DNA from: Natrinema hispanicum
GTDB lineage: Archaea; Halobacteriota; Halobacteria; Halobacteriales; Natrialbaceae
Reading direction: 5' to 3'
NCBI RefSeq assembly: GCF_004217335.1
Contig: NZ_SHMP01000004.1
Coordinates: forward strand, 496,001-560,000
DNA length: 64,000 nucleotides
Position numbers and translations under genes: made by a program. Shown piece after piece: positions 51,966 through 61,404 of this stretch (positions are counted from its first letter, which is position 1; every line of letters starts with the position of its first letter). The notes below the pieces were generated by a model. That model worked only from the letters and a program-made list of their open reading frames with translations. It did no database searches and had not been told where the DNA came from.

Positions 51966-52988
51966 GCACGGAGCAAGTAGCTGACGCGACGACCGACGAA
52001 CAGCTTCGGGCCGGCGTCGTCGGCGTCGGCTCGATGGGCGAAAACCACGCGCGAGTCTACGCCGAACTGCCCCGCGTCGACCTCGTCGGCATCACTGACC
52101 ACGACGACGACGTCGCCGACCGCGTCGCCGCCGCGTACGATACCGAGGCAGTCTCGCTCGAGACCATTCTCGAGCGCTGTGACGTCGTGACAGTAGCTGT
52201 CCCGACCCACGCCCACTACGAGACGGTCTCGACCTGTCTCGAGGCCGGCGTTCACGTCTTGGTCGAGAAACCAATCGCCGAAACCGTCCAACAGGGCAGG
52301 GAACTGGCCGAGCAGGCACACGACGCAGGGCTGGTCTTACAGGTCGGTCACATCGAGCGATTCAATCCGGCAGTACAGACGGTCGCGGAGTTGATCGACG
52401 ACCTCGACGTGATCAGCGTCGCAGCCGAACGGCTCGGCCCACCGGTCGATCGCGTGGCACCGGGCAACGTCATCTACGACCTGATGGTCCACGACGTCGA
52501 CGTCGTCGGTGCGATCCTCGACAAGCGACCCCACTCCGTCGCTGCGATGGGCACCGATGACGGCCAGTACGCCACCGCGACGATCGAGTACGACGACGTC
52601 GTCGCGACGGTGACGGCGAGTCGCGTCACCCAGAAGAAGGTGCGCCGGCTCACCGTGACCGCTCGCGAGTGTCTCGTCGAGGTTCGACTACCTCGAGCAG
52701 TCGGTGCTGATCCACCGCGATTCCTATCCCGAATACCTCGCGGACGACGGCCAGTCCCGATATCGCCACGAGAGCGTCGTCGAACGCCCTCGCGTCGACA
52801 CCGGCGAGCCGCTCCGCAACGAACTCGAGTCGTTCGTCGAGGCAGCCAGAGCCTGCTCAGACCCCGAGGTAACGGCTGAAGATGGCATCGAGGCGCTCAA
52901 AACCGTCCAGCTGATCGATCGGCTCGCGATGGGGCCGAGTGACGACGCGGACGACGAGTCGTCACGGGGACCGGAGGTGGAAGTCTGA
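51962..52988 (+). pseudogene. Gfo/Idh/MocA oxidoreductase (WbpB-like), one insertion as read
   Basis: The protein begins MSTEQVADATTDEQLRAGVVGVGSMGENHARVYAELP with the NAD-binding GVGSMGENH, then HVLVEKPIA (EKP motif) and GHIERFNPAV, and YDLMVHDVDVV with the catalytic histidine. An extra T near 52683 shifts the frame; removing it gives VDYLEQSVLIHRDSYPEYLADDG...VEAARACSDPEVTAEDGIEALKTVQLIDRLA and a stop at 52988 overlapping the next ATG. It should oxidise C3 of the UDP-uronate before transamination. Confidence 0.83.
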
Positions 52989-54475
52989 TGGCAGAGCGGT
53001 CGACTGACACGAGCGCTGGCGCTGGCTCCGAAGCGACGAGCGGGCTCTACGGCTCGCGCCTCGAATCCGACCGACAGCGTGAGCGCCTGACGGGCGGCGA
53101 GGTGCCGGTCGCCGTCTACGGGCTCGGCAAGATGGGGCTGCCACTGGCGGCAGTCTACGCCGAGACGACGGGGAACGTAACCGGCGTCGACATTGACCCG
53201 ACCTGTCATCAAGACGATCGCCGACGGCAAAAGCCACGTCGTCGGCGAACCCGGACTCGACGATCTCGTCGCCGACCAGGTCGCTGCCGGGCGGCTCGAA
53301 GGCAACGACCGACTGGGCCGGCAGCAGCCGCGGCGGCCCGGATTCACGTCATCATCGTCCCGACGCTCTTAGACGACGAGAACGAGCCCGATCTCACGAC
53401 GGTCGAGTCGGTCGTCGACGACATCGCAGCCGGGCTCGCACCCGGTGATCTGGTGATCGCCGAGTCGACCCTGCCGCCGGGAACCTGTCGTGACGTCCTC
53501 GAGCCTCATCTCGCGAGCGAGAGTGGCCTCGAACCCGACGCGTTCGGGCTCGCCTTTTGCCCCGAGCGAACGTCTTCGGGCACCGCCTTGCGCGACATCC
53601 GCGGCCAATACCCCAAGGTCGTCGGCGGGATCGACCCGGAGAGTACGCGCGCAGCCGCACTCGTCTACGACGAACTCTCGGACAACGACGTCCACCCCGT
53701 CTCGGACGCGACGACGGCGGAGGCCGTCAAGGTGTTCGAGGGGATCTATCGGGACGTAAACATCGGGCTGGCCAACGAACTGAGTCGGCTCGCGGACGAA
53801 CTCGAGATTTCGGTCCGCGAAGCGATCGACACAGCCAACGACCTGCCGATGTGCCAGCTTCACGATCCCGGCCCCGGTGTCGGCGGCCACTGCATTCCGT
53901 ACTATCCACACTTCCTGCTCGGCCGGACCGACGAGCCGATGGCCGTGACCGAGACTGCTCGTCGGGTTAACGACGAGATGCCCGCGGTCGTCGTCGACCA
54001 ACTCGAGCGGGAACTCACAGAAACAGACACCACCCTCGCGGACGCGTCGGTCGTCGTCCTCGGCGTCACGTACCGTCCCGGCGTCGAGGAAACGCGTGCT
54101 TCTCCGGCGCTGGGCATCATCGACGTGCTGTCCGAGCGCGGAGCCAGCGTCGCAGGTGTCGACCCGCTCGTCGATCCGTCCGACTACGGCGCACGGGCCG
54201 TCGCGATCGACGACCTGTCTGACGAGGCGTTCGACGCCGCCGTGCTCGTCACGCCCCACGAATCGTTCGAGCGGATCGACTGGGCCGCGCTCGAGCCGAT
54301 GGTCGTCGTCGACGGACGGGACGCAGTCGACCTCTCGGAGACCGCCCATCGGGAGTACGATCTGGCGGGCTCGAGCGATGGTCGGCCGCCGCGTGGCCAG
54401 CGTGACCGCGACAGCGCCGGCTGGGACGGGGTCGGGCCGAAGAGCGCGACAACCGACGGAGGCAACGATGTATAA
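52988..54475 (+). CDS. UDP-N-acetylglucosamine/UDP-glucose 6-dehydrogenase (WbpA-like) with a scrambled stretch
   Basis: The frame is open for 495 codons and shows the UDP-sugar dehydrogenase pattern: VAVYGLGKMGLPLA at the N terminus, IAESTLPPGTCRDVLEP, GLAFCPERTSSGTALRDI, NDVHPVSDATTAEAVKVFEGIYRDVNIGLANELS and the catalytic PGPGVGGHCIPYYPH with Cys. Between codons about 75 and 111 the sequence is nonsense: three single-base insertions (near 53214, 53301 and 53320) cancel. Removing them restores VIKTIADGKSHVVGEPGLDDLVADQ and onward. It oxidises C6 of the UDP-sugar to a carboxylate. Confidence 0.85.
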   Translation: MAERSTDTSAGAGSEATSGLYGSRLESDRQRERLTGGEVPVAVYGLGKMGLPLAAVYAETTGNVTGVDIDPTCHQDDRRRQKPRRRRTRTRRSRRRPGRCRAARRQRPTGPAAAAAARIHVIIVPTLLDDENEPDLTTVESVVDDIAAGLAPGDLVIAESTLPPGTCRDVLEPHLASESGLEPDAFGLAFCPERTSSGTALRDIRGQYPKVVGGIDPESTRAAALVYDELSDNDVHPVSDATTAEAVKVFEGIYRDVNIGLANELSRLADELEISVREAIDTANDLPMCQLHDPGPGVGGHCIPYYPHFLLGRTDEPMAVTETARRVNDEMPAVVVDQLERELTETDTTLADASVVVLGVTYRPGVEETRASPALGIIDVLSERGASVAGVDPLVDPSDYGARAVAIDDLSDEAFDAAVLVTPHESFERIDWAALEPMVVVDGRDAVDLSETAHREYDLAGSSDGRPPRGQRDRDSAGWDGVGPKSATTDGGNDV

Positions 54476-55536
54476 GGGAAAACGGATCGCCGTCGTGGTC
54501 ACGGCCTACGACGAGGCGGCGTTCGTCGGCCGAGTCATCGAAACGATTCCTGACTTCGTCGATCGGATCTACGCCGTCGACGATGCATCGCCAGACGACA
54601 GCTGGCAAGTGATCCAGCGGGTCGCAACGCGGATCAACGCCGAGAGCGAGTCGGCCGACCAGGCGCTCACGGCGGCCGACGGTGGCGATGAGCGACGGGT
54701 CGTGCCGATCCGCCACGCGGAAAATCGGGGCTACGGCGGTGCGGTCAAAACCGGCTACCGTCGTGCCTGTCGAAGACGATAGTCGACGTCGTCGCAGGTA
54801 ATGAACGGCGACGGGACAGATGGACCCCACGATCCTGGATCGGATCATCGACCCGGTCGTGACCGGCGAGGCCGACTACGCCAAGGGGAATCGGCTGCTT
54901 CATGCCGACGACCGCGACGGGATGTCGACGTTCCGATTCGTCGGCAACGCCATGCTCACCGGACTCTCGAAGTTCGCCACGGGCTACTGGTCGCTCGGCG
55001 ACCCACAGAACGGCTACACCGCAATCTCGAGCGAGGCGATCGAACGACTCGAACTCGACGAGATCACCGACCAATACGGCTTTCTCAATCACCTGCTGAC
55101 GCATTTAAACGTCGCGGGGTGTCGCGTCGCGGACGTCCCAATGTCGGCAATCTACGGCGACGAGGACAGCAGTATCAAGTACGGCCCGTTCATCCGGTTC
55201 GTCTCCTTGCTGTTACTTCGGAGCTTCTACTGGCGATTGAAGACCCGGTATATCGTCCGGTCGTTCAATCCGGCCGTCGTCTACTACGCCGTTGGTTCGC
55301 TGGGACTGGCCGGCGGACTGGCTGGCCTTGGCGGGTCGATCGTCCGAGCAGGACGCGGTGACGATGCGTTTGCGGGCGGGCTTTCGTCGTTCGTCGCCAC
55401 CCTGCTTGGGCTCATCTCGCTCGGGAGCGCCATCCGACTCGATGCCGAGGCAAACGAAGACCTCGAGGTGTCGTGTGACGAAAACAGCCAACCAAGCGAC
55501 GGCGACGCTCGAGCGCCGGCTTACTCGATGGAGTAA
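54468..55536 (+). pseudogene. GT2 family glycosyltransferase (DPM1-like) with C-terminal helices, four insertions as read
   Basis: The N-terminal part reads MYKGKRIAVVVTAYDEAAFVGRVIETIPDFVDRIYAVDDASPDDSW ... HAENRGYGGAVKTGYRRA, a classic GT2 start with the DDAS metal/nucleotide motif. Four extra bases between 54768 and 54816 break it. Corrected, it continues VAVMNGDGQMDPTILDRIIDPVVTGEADYAKGNR and ends with two transmembrane helices and an acidic tail. It is likely a polyprenyl-phosphate glycosyltransferase at the membrane. It overlaps the dehydrogenase gene by eight bases and closes the operon. Confidence 0.82.
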
Positions 55537-55727
55537 GTGACGATCTCGTCGCTGTCGCAGGTCGGACACTGGGCGGTTTCGGCCGAGACGTTCGTCCCAC
55601 AGTGTCGACACTCACGAACCACCGTCACCGAACTGATACCCTCACCGCTGTCCGCGTTGGCGTCTGGCAGCTCGGTTCCAGTATCCGAGCCGGAAAACAG
55701 GTCACTGAGCAGTGTAGAGAGACTCAT
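55521..55727 (-). CDS. 68-residue zinc-ribbon protein
   Basis: The protein MSLSTLLSDLFSGSDTGTELPDANADSG... ends VVRECRHCGTNVSAETAQCPTCDSDEIVTYSIE with two CxxC pairs. The N-terminal amphipathic segment MSLSTLLSDLF and the C-terminal ribbon match the shorter protein at 36281. An AT-rich CTTATATCGATC box lies about 30-40 bases upstream. Its end overlaps the glycosyltransferase gene tail to tail. Confidence 0.75.
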   Translation of the reverse strand: MSLSTLLSDLFSGSDTGTELPDANADSGEGISSVTVVRECRHCGTNVSAETAQCPTCDSDEIVTYSIE

Positions 55728-55842
55728 AGAACGGAACTAGTCGGCTCTTTTCTGGAGATCGATATAAGTTTTTCGTGACAGATCCTCATTGTCAGAGTCG
55801 CAGATCAGTGCAACCGCCCGGCGTCACAGCCTGCAAGCGACG

Positions 55843-56943
55843 TCAGATCGTCCGTGACCGGGGCTGGAGCACTTGCTTGGTCGATCGGTCGAGGCGCTCG
55901 ACGGTGCCGCGAGACTCGGCGACGTCGACGAGGAGGTCGGTCAGATTCACGAGGTCGCCGACGTACTCCCGGCGGCGTTGCTCCCACTGCTCGGCGATAT
56001 CGTCGTCGGCGAGCACCTCGAGCGAGCGGTCTCGAACCGCCTCGTAGGTATCGAACTGTTCGACGAGGCCGGCGCGCTCGAGTTCCTGGAACTCGCCGTA
56101 CTCGTGGTCGTCGGTGCCGCGATAGCGAAACGCCGGGGTGCCAAGCAGTGCGGCTTCGGTGGCCATCGTCCCGGTATCGGCGACCAGCAACTCGGCTTCG
56201 GCCATCGCGTCGTGGATCAATGCGGGATGGAGATCGTAGGGCCGTGCCGGCAACTCTCGGAGGTCTAACTCGTCGCCTTCGTCGGAGACGAAGACCGTCG
56301 CGACCTCGCTCAGTCGGTCGATCAGATCCCGTCGCTGGTCGGGTCGGAACCCCTCGAGATCGGCGTCGTGCAGCGCATCGAGGGCGTTGAACCGGACCAG
56401 CACGTACGGCTCGTCTGGATCGACGTCGAGATACGTCCGGACGTCGGTGGTGGGCTCGAAGACGTCGGGGTGGAGATAGGCACACTCTTTGAAACCGTCG
56501 AAGGTATAGTGGGCGTCGCCGAGATCGCGACGCGTCACGTCCGGTGAGAGGATACAGTCGGCGAAGGGCCGCGAGACGGTGTGGTTGAAATCACTTGGTT
56601 CGTCGTCGAGGACGAGCACGATCGGTGTCCGTGAGAGCGTGCCAGCGTAGGCCGCGTAGGGCCCCCGGCCGAAGACGACATCGGGATCGAACCGGAGCGC
56701 TTCGATACCGATCGTCAGGAACTGCCCGCCAGCTTCGCAGGCGAATCCGAGCTTCGAGTAGCCCTCCGTTCGGTGGTCCCCGTACACCCGGTAGGGCAGC
56801 TCGAAGTAGTCGAGTAGGTCGGTCGTACAGGCGTACTCCCTGGTAAGGACGAGCACGTCGTGTCCCGCTCGCTCGAGGCGGTCGACGGCGTGTCGATACA
56901 GGTGAACGTGGGCGGGTGTGTTCGCAAAGACGAGGATCCGCAT
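55843..56943 (-). CDS. DUF354 family protein (GT-B-like)
   Basis: The 366-residue protein begins MRILVFANTPAHVHLYRHAVDRLERAGHDVLVLTREY and contains VVFGRGPYAAYAGTLSRTPIVLVLDDEP, LHPDVFEP and MAEAELLVADTGTMATEAALLGTPAFRYRGTDD, the typical DUF354 features. The fold is related to UDP-GlcNAc 2-epimerase and GT-B glycosyltransferases, and members lie in archaeal glycan clusters. A GATTACAAAGA box 24 bases upstream fits a leaderless start. Confidence 0.85.
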   Translation of the reverse strand: MRILVFANTPAHVHLYRHAVDRLERAGHDVLVLTREYACTTDLLDYFELPYRVYGDHRTEGYSKLGFACEAGGQFLTIGIEALRFDPDVVFGRGPYAAYAGTLSRTPIVLVLDDEPSDFNHTVSRPFADCILSPDVTRRDLGDAHYTFDGFKECAYLHPDVFEPTTDVRTYLDVDPDEPYVLVRFNALDALHDADLEGFRPDQRRDLIDRLSEVATVFVSDEGDELDLRELPARPYDLHPALIHDAMAEAELLVADTGTMATEAALLGTPAFRYRGTDDHEYGEFQELERAGLVEQFDTYEAVRDRSLEVLADDDIAEQWEQRRREYVGDLVNLTDLLVDVAESRGTVERLDRSTKQVLQPRSRTI

Positions 56944-56967
56944 CGCGCTCGAGTACCCGTCCTCGGC

Positions 56968-56978
56968 TCTTTGTAATC
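56968..56978 (-). promoter_or_regulatory. GATTACAAAGA box before the DUF354 gene
   Basis: On the minus strand GATTACAAAGA lies 24 bases before the ATG at 56943. It differs by two bases from the shared box consensus and has the expected spacing. Confidence 0.45.
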
Positions 56979-57129
56979 GGATCGCTACAGACAGTGCCGC
57001 TCGAGCGCACTCGTCGGCGAATCCAACGGGTCGGTGTACGTGAGAAAAACCGTCAACGTCGATTGTGCCGCCGATCTGGACCCGCGCGTATTCGCGGATT
57101 GACCGGCGCGTCAGGGTCGCTGTACCCTA

Positions 57130-57140
57130 GATAACAAAAC
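57130..57140 (+). promoter_or_regulatory. GATAACAAAAC box before the GT4 gene
   Basis: GATAACAAAAC ends 30 bases before the ATG at 57171. It is one of the eight shared boxes. Confidence 0.5.
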
Positions 57141-57170
57141 GCAGTCGAGCCGTTTCGCCCGACACTCGAT

Positions 57171-58157
57171 ATGGACGTCCTCACCCTCACCACGTACGCG
57201 GATGCGCCGTTTATGACCCAGCAGCAGGCCGCACTCGAGGAGCGAGGCGTCTCGTTTTCGACGCTGTCGGTGGCCGGCGAGGTCGCCGCGGACGTCGACC
57301 GGAGTCCGACTGATTACCTCCGGACCATCCCACGGGTTATCACGGAGGCAAGGACTGGCCACGATCTGATACATGCCCACTACGGGCTGACAGGGCCGCT
57401 AGCGCTCGCCCAATTTCGGACCCCCGTCGTCCTCTCGCTGTGGGGGTCAGACGTTCACGGCCCCGTGGCCCCCATCAGCCGACTGTCCGCGCAGTTTTGC
57501 GACGAGGTCGTCGTCATGTCCGAGGAGATGCGTACGGCACTGGGGGTCGACTGCCGGGTGATCCCCGACGGCGTCGACCTCGAGCGATTCCAACCCGAGC
57601 CACAGGCGCAGGCCAAACGCCGGGTCGGCTGGGACGACAGCGATGCCGCAGACGTCCTCTTTCCCTACCCGCCAGCTCGCGAGGTGAAAAATCATCCGCG
57701 AGCCGAGCGGATCGTGACGGTCGTCGATAACCTCCTCGAGCGACCGGTGCGGCTCCGAACCGTCCACGGCGTCGCCCACGACGCCGTTGCGGACTATATG
57801 AACGCTGCCGACGCGTTGCTGTTGACCTCCGATAGCGAGGGGTCGCCTAACTCAGTGAAAGAGGCGCTGGCCTGTAACTGCCCCGTCGTCGCCACCGATG
57901 TCGGCGATGTCCAAGAGCGACTGGCCGGCGTCGAGCCCTCTCACGTGGCCTCGAGCGACGAGGAGTTGGTTCGGGGGCTCATCGACGTCATCGAGCGCGG
58001 CGAGCGATCGAACGGTCGTGAGGCTGCCCGCGAGGTAAGCATCGACCGGACAGCGGATCGAATGCTCGCGGTCTACGAGGCGGCCACAGGACAGGCAGTC
58101 GAGACCAGAGCAGAAAGCGAGACACCGCGCGTGCAGGACGGGCCACAACTGAGATAA
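57171..58157 (+). CDS. GT4-family glycosyltransferase
   Basis: The 328-residue protein is a GT-B glycosyltransferase: an N-terminal donor-free domain (MDVLTLTTYADAPFMTQQQAAL ... HAHYGLTGPLALAQFRTPVVLSLWGSDVHGP) and a C-terminal domain with VIPDGVDLERFQP, NHPRAERIVTVVDNLL, MNAADALLLTSDSEGSPNSVKEALACNCPVVATDVGDV (the E-x7-E type motif). It is slightly short for the family but has both halves. It probably adds a sugar to the growing glycan. Confidence 0.88.
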   Translation: MDVLTLTTYADAPFMTQQQAALEERGVSFSTLSVAGEVAADVDRSPTDYLRTIPRVITEARTGHDLIHAHYGLTGPLALAQFRTPVVLSLWGSDVHGPVAPISRLSAQFCDEVVVMSEEMRTALGVDCRVIPDGVDLERFQPEPQAQAKRRVGWDDSDAADVLFPYPPAREVKNHPRAERIVTVVDNLLERPVRLRTVHGVAHDAVADYMNAADALLLTSDSEGSPNSVKEALACNCPVVATDVGDVQERLAGVEPSHVASSDEELVRGLIDVIERGERSNGREAAREVSIDRTADRMLAVYEAATGQAVETRAESETPRVQDGPQLR

Positions 58158-58190
58158 GCCACCCCGAACCAGTATCCGTCGGCGTTTCGG

Positions 58191-59189
58191 TTACTGCATT
58201 TCCGCTCGATACCACTCCATCGCGTCGGGCACGTGTGCCTCGAGCGGCCGATACTCGTATCCTAACTCGTCGTGTGCCTTTCTCGAGGTGTAAAACAACC
58301 GTTGGGTCGCGAGGTCGGCCATCTCGCGATCGAAGGGGAACACACGGCGGTCGGCGACGATATCGACGAGTTCGGCAACGGGACCGGCGGCACGGATAGC
58401 CGTTGCGGGCACGCGAATCCGTGCTGGTGAGCCGTCGGCCGCGTCAGCGATTCTGTCGACTGCCTGCTCGAAGGTAAGGTTCTCGCCGCCGAGGATGTAG
58501 TGCTCGCCGCTGGTGCCGCGTTCGGCAGCCGCCAAGAGTCCGTCGACGACATCCCCGACGCCAACGATACTCAGGCCGCCTGGGAGGTGAGCCGGCATCG
58601 TGGGCTCGACGCTCATCGCGAGCAGCTGCGCGGTGAACTCCTCGTCACCCGGCCCGAAGATCGACGTCGGATGGACCGTGACGGCATCACCATCCGCCCG
58701 TGCGTAGCGGTCGACCAGTTCCTCGGCTGCGGCCTTCGAGTCCTGATAGGCCCCGATCGGCTCGGCCACGTCCGTCTCGTCGGCGAAGTCGTCGTCACCT
58801 TGGGGCCGGCGCGTCCCGGCGGTGCTGGTAAAGACGACTCGTCCGACGTCGCCGTTGCGACAGGCCGCGAGGACACGCTTGGTCCCGTCGCGGTTGACTT
58901 CCCAGACTGTCTGGGGACCGGCGCTCCAGAGCCCGATTCCTGCGAGGTGAAAGACGACGTCGGCCCCGTCGACGAGCGACCGTAACGTCTCGTCGTCAGC
59001 GAGATCGCCGACGTGCCACTCGACTCCTTCGAGTCCATCCCGATCCGAGGTCGGTCGACTGAGTCCGTGGACCTCCCAGCCCTCGGCGAGCAAGCGATCA
59101 CAGAGCCGCGAGCCGAGAAAGCCGGTCGCACCCGTAACTGCCGCAGTTCGGGTGTCGGCCGCACTCCGAGAGTCGGTCATCGCGGTCAT
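58191..59189 (-). CDS. NAD-dependent epimerase/dehydratase
   Basis: The 332-residue extended SDR has VTGATGFLGSRLCDRLLAEGW near the N terminus, VVFHLAGIGLW, VFTSTAGTRRP, and YQDSKAAAEELV as the YxxxK site (Y-Q-D-S-K). HPTSIFGPGD and the C-terminal SRKAHDELGYEYRPLEAHVPDAMEWYRAE fit dihydroflavonol-reductase or hopanoid-associated epimerase-like members. It is the last gene of a three-gene minus-strand operon; its start overlaps the DUF362 stop. Confidence 0.85.
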   Translation of the reverse strand: MTAMTDSRSAADTRTAAVTGATGFLGSRLCDRLLAEGWEVHGLSRPTSDRDGLEGVEWHVGDLADDETLRSLVDGADVVFHLAGIGLWSAGPQTVWEVNRDGTKRVLAACRNGDVGRVVFTSTAGTRRPQGDDDFADETDVAEPIGAYQDSKAAAEELVDRYARADGDAVTVHPTSIFGPGDEEFTAQLLAMSVEPTMPAHLPGGLSIVGVGDVVDGLLAAAERGTSGEHYILGGENLTFEQAVDRIADAADGSPARIRVPATAIRAAGPVAELVDIVADRRVFPFDREMADLATQRLFYTSRKAHDELGYEYRPLEAHVPDAMEWYRAEMQ

Positions 59190-60115
59190 CGACCACCCTC
59201 GAGCTGTGGCGGGACAGCATCGCCGGCGACCGCAGCATAGACGCGGTAGGCAGTCGAGACGGCTGGATGTGGCGAATCCGGTGGCGGCAACTCGCCGTCC
59301 GGGATCGTGGCCCGAAGCCGATCGAAGTCGACGTCACCTTCGACTGACACCGGCTCCTCGTCCTCACGGACCGTCTTCAGCGCGTCGTCGGCCTCGAGCG
59401 AGCGCCCGAGCAAGGAGCTCGCGACGGCGTCGACGGCCGACGGCGTGCCCGCAAACAGGACGTTCGCCGCGACCGGCTCGCCGCCGTAGGCGGTCGTCGC
59501 GTCGACGATGGCGACCGCGGGGTCGACGATGGGTCTCGTTGCGACAGGAACGCGAGCCGGCTTCGCGTCGCAGTCGATCGACGCGGCGAGCGTGCGCATC
59601 GCACCGGCGACCGGCCCCGTTGCAGTCGGTCGAAGCGAGGGGACGACCACGACGGTACTCTCGACGAGTCGCTCGGGAACCGAGAGCGCGACCGGTGTCC
59701 CATCAACCGAGCAGACCTCGTCGAGTCGCGGTTCCTCCGCCAGATCGACGAGCGTCGCATCGAATCGCTCGAGCAGGCTCGTGTAGCCGAGATAGTCCGC
59801 CGTCCGGTCGAACGAGATCCGCTCGTCGCTCGCGCCCGCGACGGCGATCTTCGCGTCCGTCTCGCGCTCGAGATGAGCGACCATCGAGCCGATCACGGCT
59901 GGATCGGTGACCATCCCCGAAGAGGGATGAAACGGGTAATGGGCGTCGGGGACGAGCGTGATCCGATCGGCGTCGGCGAGTGCCTCGAGCGAGGGGGCGA
60001 GGACCTCTCGTACGGGCGACTCGAGGCGGGCCATCCGGGTGTCGATGTCGGGAATCCAGCCGCCACGGCGGGTGGCCGCGTCGACGGCGACCGCGCGAAC
60101 CGAGGCCGCGCTCAT
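59186..60115 (-). CDS. DUF362 domain protein
   Basis: The 309-residue protein has an N-terminal region (LAPSLEALADADRITLVPDAHYPFHPSSGMVTDPAVIGSMVAHLERETDAKIAVAGASDE) typical of DUF362, and the middle strand VVVVPSLRPTATGPVAGAMRTLA. No ferredoxin-like cysteine cluster, which some family members have, is present. Function is unknown. It overlaps both neighbouring genes by four bases. Confidence 0.8.
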   Translation of the reverse strand: MSAASVRAVAVDAATRRGGWIPDIDTRMARLESPVREVLAPSLEALADADRITLVPDAHYPFHPSSGMVTDPAVIGSMVAHLERETDAKIAVAGASDERISFDRTADYLGYTSLLERFDATLVDLAEEPRLDEVCSVDGTPVALSVPERLVESTVVVVPSLRPTATGPVAGAMRTLAASIDCDAKPARVPVATRPIVDPAVAIVDATTAYGGEPVAANVLFAGTPSAVDAVASSLLGRSLEADDALKTVREDEEPVSVEGDVDFDRLRATIPDGELPPPDSPHPAVSTAYRVYAAVAGDAVPPQLEGGR

Positions 60116-61224
60116 AGGGTCACCTCCGGCGTCTCGAGACCGTCAGCGTCGGCGTCGCGCTTTCGTGCGGCCAGGTCGTAGGCTTGCTCGGCAAGTGCGA
60201 GCGTCCGCCGGCCGTCGGCCCCGTCGACGGGGGGCTCCTCGTCATTGCGAATCGCATTACAGAAGTCCGCCAGCGCGTCGTAGTGTGCTTGCAGATAGAA
60301 CGTCGGCCCGAAGACGTCCGGCTCGTCGCGCGTGAATCGGCTGGCAACGTTCGAGAGGGCCGATTTGGCCGCGCCAGCGTAGAAGTTCTCGGGCAGGTGA
60401 TCCTGATTGCTGATCGTGCCGGTGATACCCTCGAGACGCAGCCGGGTATTGACCTCCGGCAGCTGTTCCCACTGGTAGGAGCCACAGTGCAGCGTGACCG
60501 TCGTCCCCGTCTCCGGCGCATCCATGAGGACGGTCGCGGCGTCCTCGACGTCGACCTCGAGCGTTCGTCCCATCGACGCATCTCGCACTTCGAGCTCGCC
60601 GAACAGCCACTCGAGAACGTCGAAACAGTGGACGCCGAGCTCGAGTAAGGAGCCGCCGCCGGCTGCCTCCCTGTCGAGCGGCCACGACGGTGGTGCGCTC
60701 TCGGCTGGGGGCCGACCGAGCGGGCCGTCGTTGAGCCGGGTGATCGAGGCGTAGGGAACGTGGCCGACACGGCCCTCGTCGTAGGCGGTTTTGACACCGG
60801 CCATGTCCGGCTGGTAGCGCAGCGTGTGATCGACGCCGACGGCGATCTCTGCCTCGCGAGCGGTCGCAAGCATTTCGTCGGCCTCCTCGGTCGAGCGTGC
60901 CAGCGGCTTCTCGACGAAGACGTCGACGCCGGCATCGGCGGCCTGTTCGACGGCATCGGCGTGGAGAAACGGCGGAAGAGCGACGACTGCCGCGTCCAGT
61001 TCCTCCGAGGCCAGCAGCGTCGTATAGTCATCGTACGTGCGCGAAACGCCAGCGCGTTCGGCTCGATCGCGGTTCTCGGCGACGGCGTCGGCGGCTGCGA
61101 CAACCTCGACGCCCGACATTGCAGCTGCCGATTTCAGGTGTACCAGCCCGATGTTCCCGACGCCGAGGATGCCAAGCGACAGTGCGCTCGAGTCCGTCAA
61201 TCGATTCAGAAGCGTTGGTGCCAT
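60112..61224 (-). CDS. Gfo/Idh/MocA family oxidoreductase
   Basis: The protein is 370 residues from the ATG at 61224: GILGVGNIGLVHLKSAAAM binds NAD, VFVEKPLAR is the EKP motif, VDHTLRYQPDM follows, and SLLELGVHCFDVLEWLFGE contains the conserved His region. It probably oxidises a nucleotide sugar or related polyol. A GTG at 61236 would add four residues, but the ATG lies 25 bases after the GATAACAAAGC box, the better leaderless spacing. It begins the minus-strand operon that continues with DUF362 and an epimerase. Confidence 0.87.
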   Translation of the reverse strand: MAPTLLNRLTDSSALSLGILGVGNIGLVHLKSAAAMSGVEVVAAADAVAENRDRAERAGVSRTYDDYTTLLASEELDAAVVALPPFLHADAVEQAADAGVDVFVEKPLARSTEEADEMLATAREAEIAVGVDHTLRYQPDMAGVKTAYDEGRVGHVPYASITRLNDGPLGRPPAESAPPSWPLDREAAGGGSLLELGVHCFDVLEWLFGELEVRDASMGRTLEVDVEDAATVLMDAPETGTTVTLHCGSYQWEQLPEVNTRLRLEGITGTISNQDHLPENFYAGAAKSALSNVASRFTRDEPDVFGPTFYLQAHYDALADFCNAIRNDEEPPVDGADGRRTLALAEQAYDLAARKRDADADGLETPEVTL

Positions 61225-61249
61225 CTGCTCGCACACGGGGTGGCAGCGG

Positions 61250-61260
61250 GCTTTGTTATC
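61250..61260 (-). promoter_or_regulatory. GATAACAAAGC box before the minus-strand Gfo/Idh operon
   Basis: A perfect GATAACAAAGC on the minus strand lies 25 bases before the ATG at 61224, the spacing of a TATA box to a leaderless start. Confidence 0.5.
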
Positions 61261-61404
61261 GTCGTCGTATCTGCTCGTGGCACTCGTGTAGTGGAATCAT
61301 TCACTGCAACTGCCGGAGAACACGGGGTAGCGGCCGATCAGACACAACTCGAGATCGGGTCTGTACGGACCGCAATCCGATCGCCTGAGAACGACCGACC
61401 CGCG

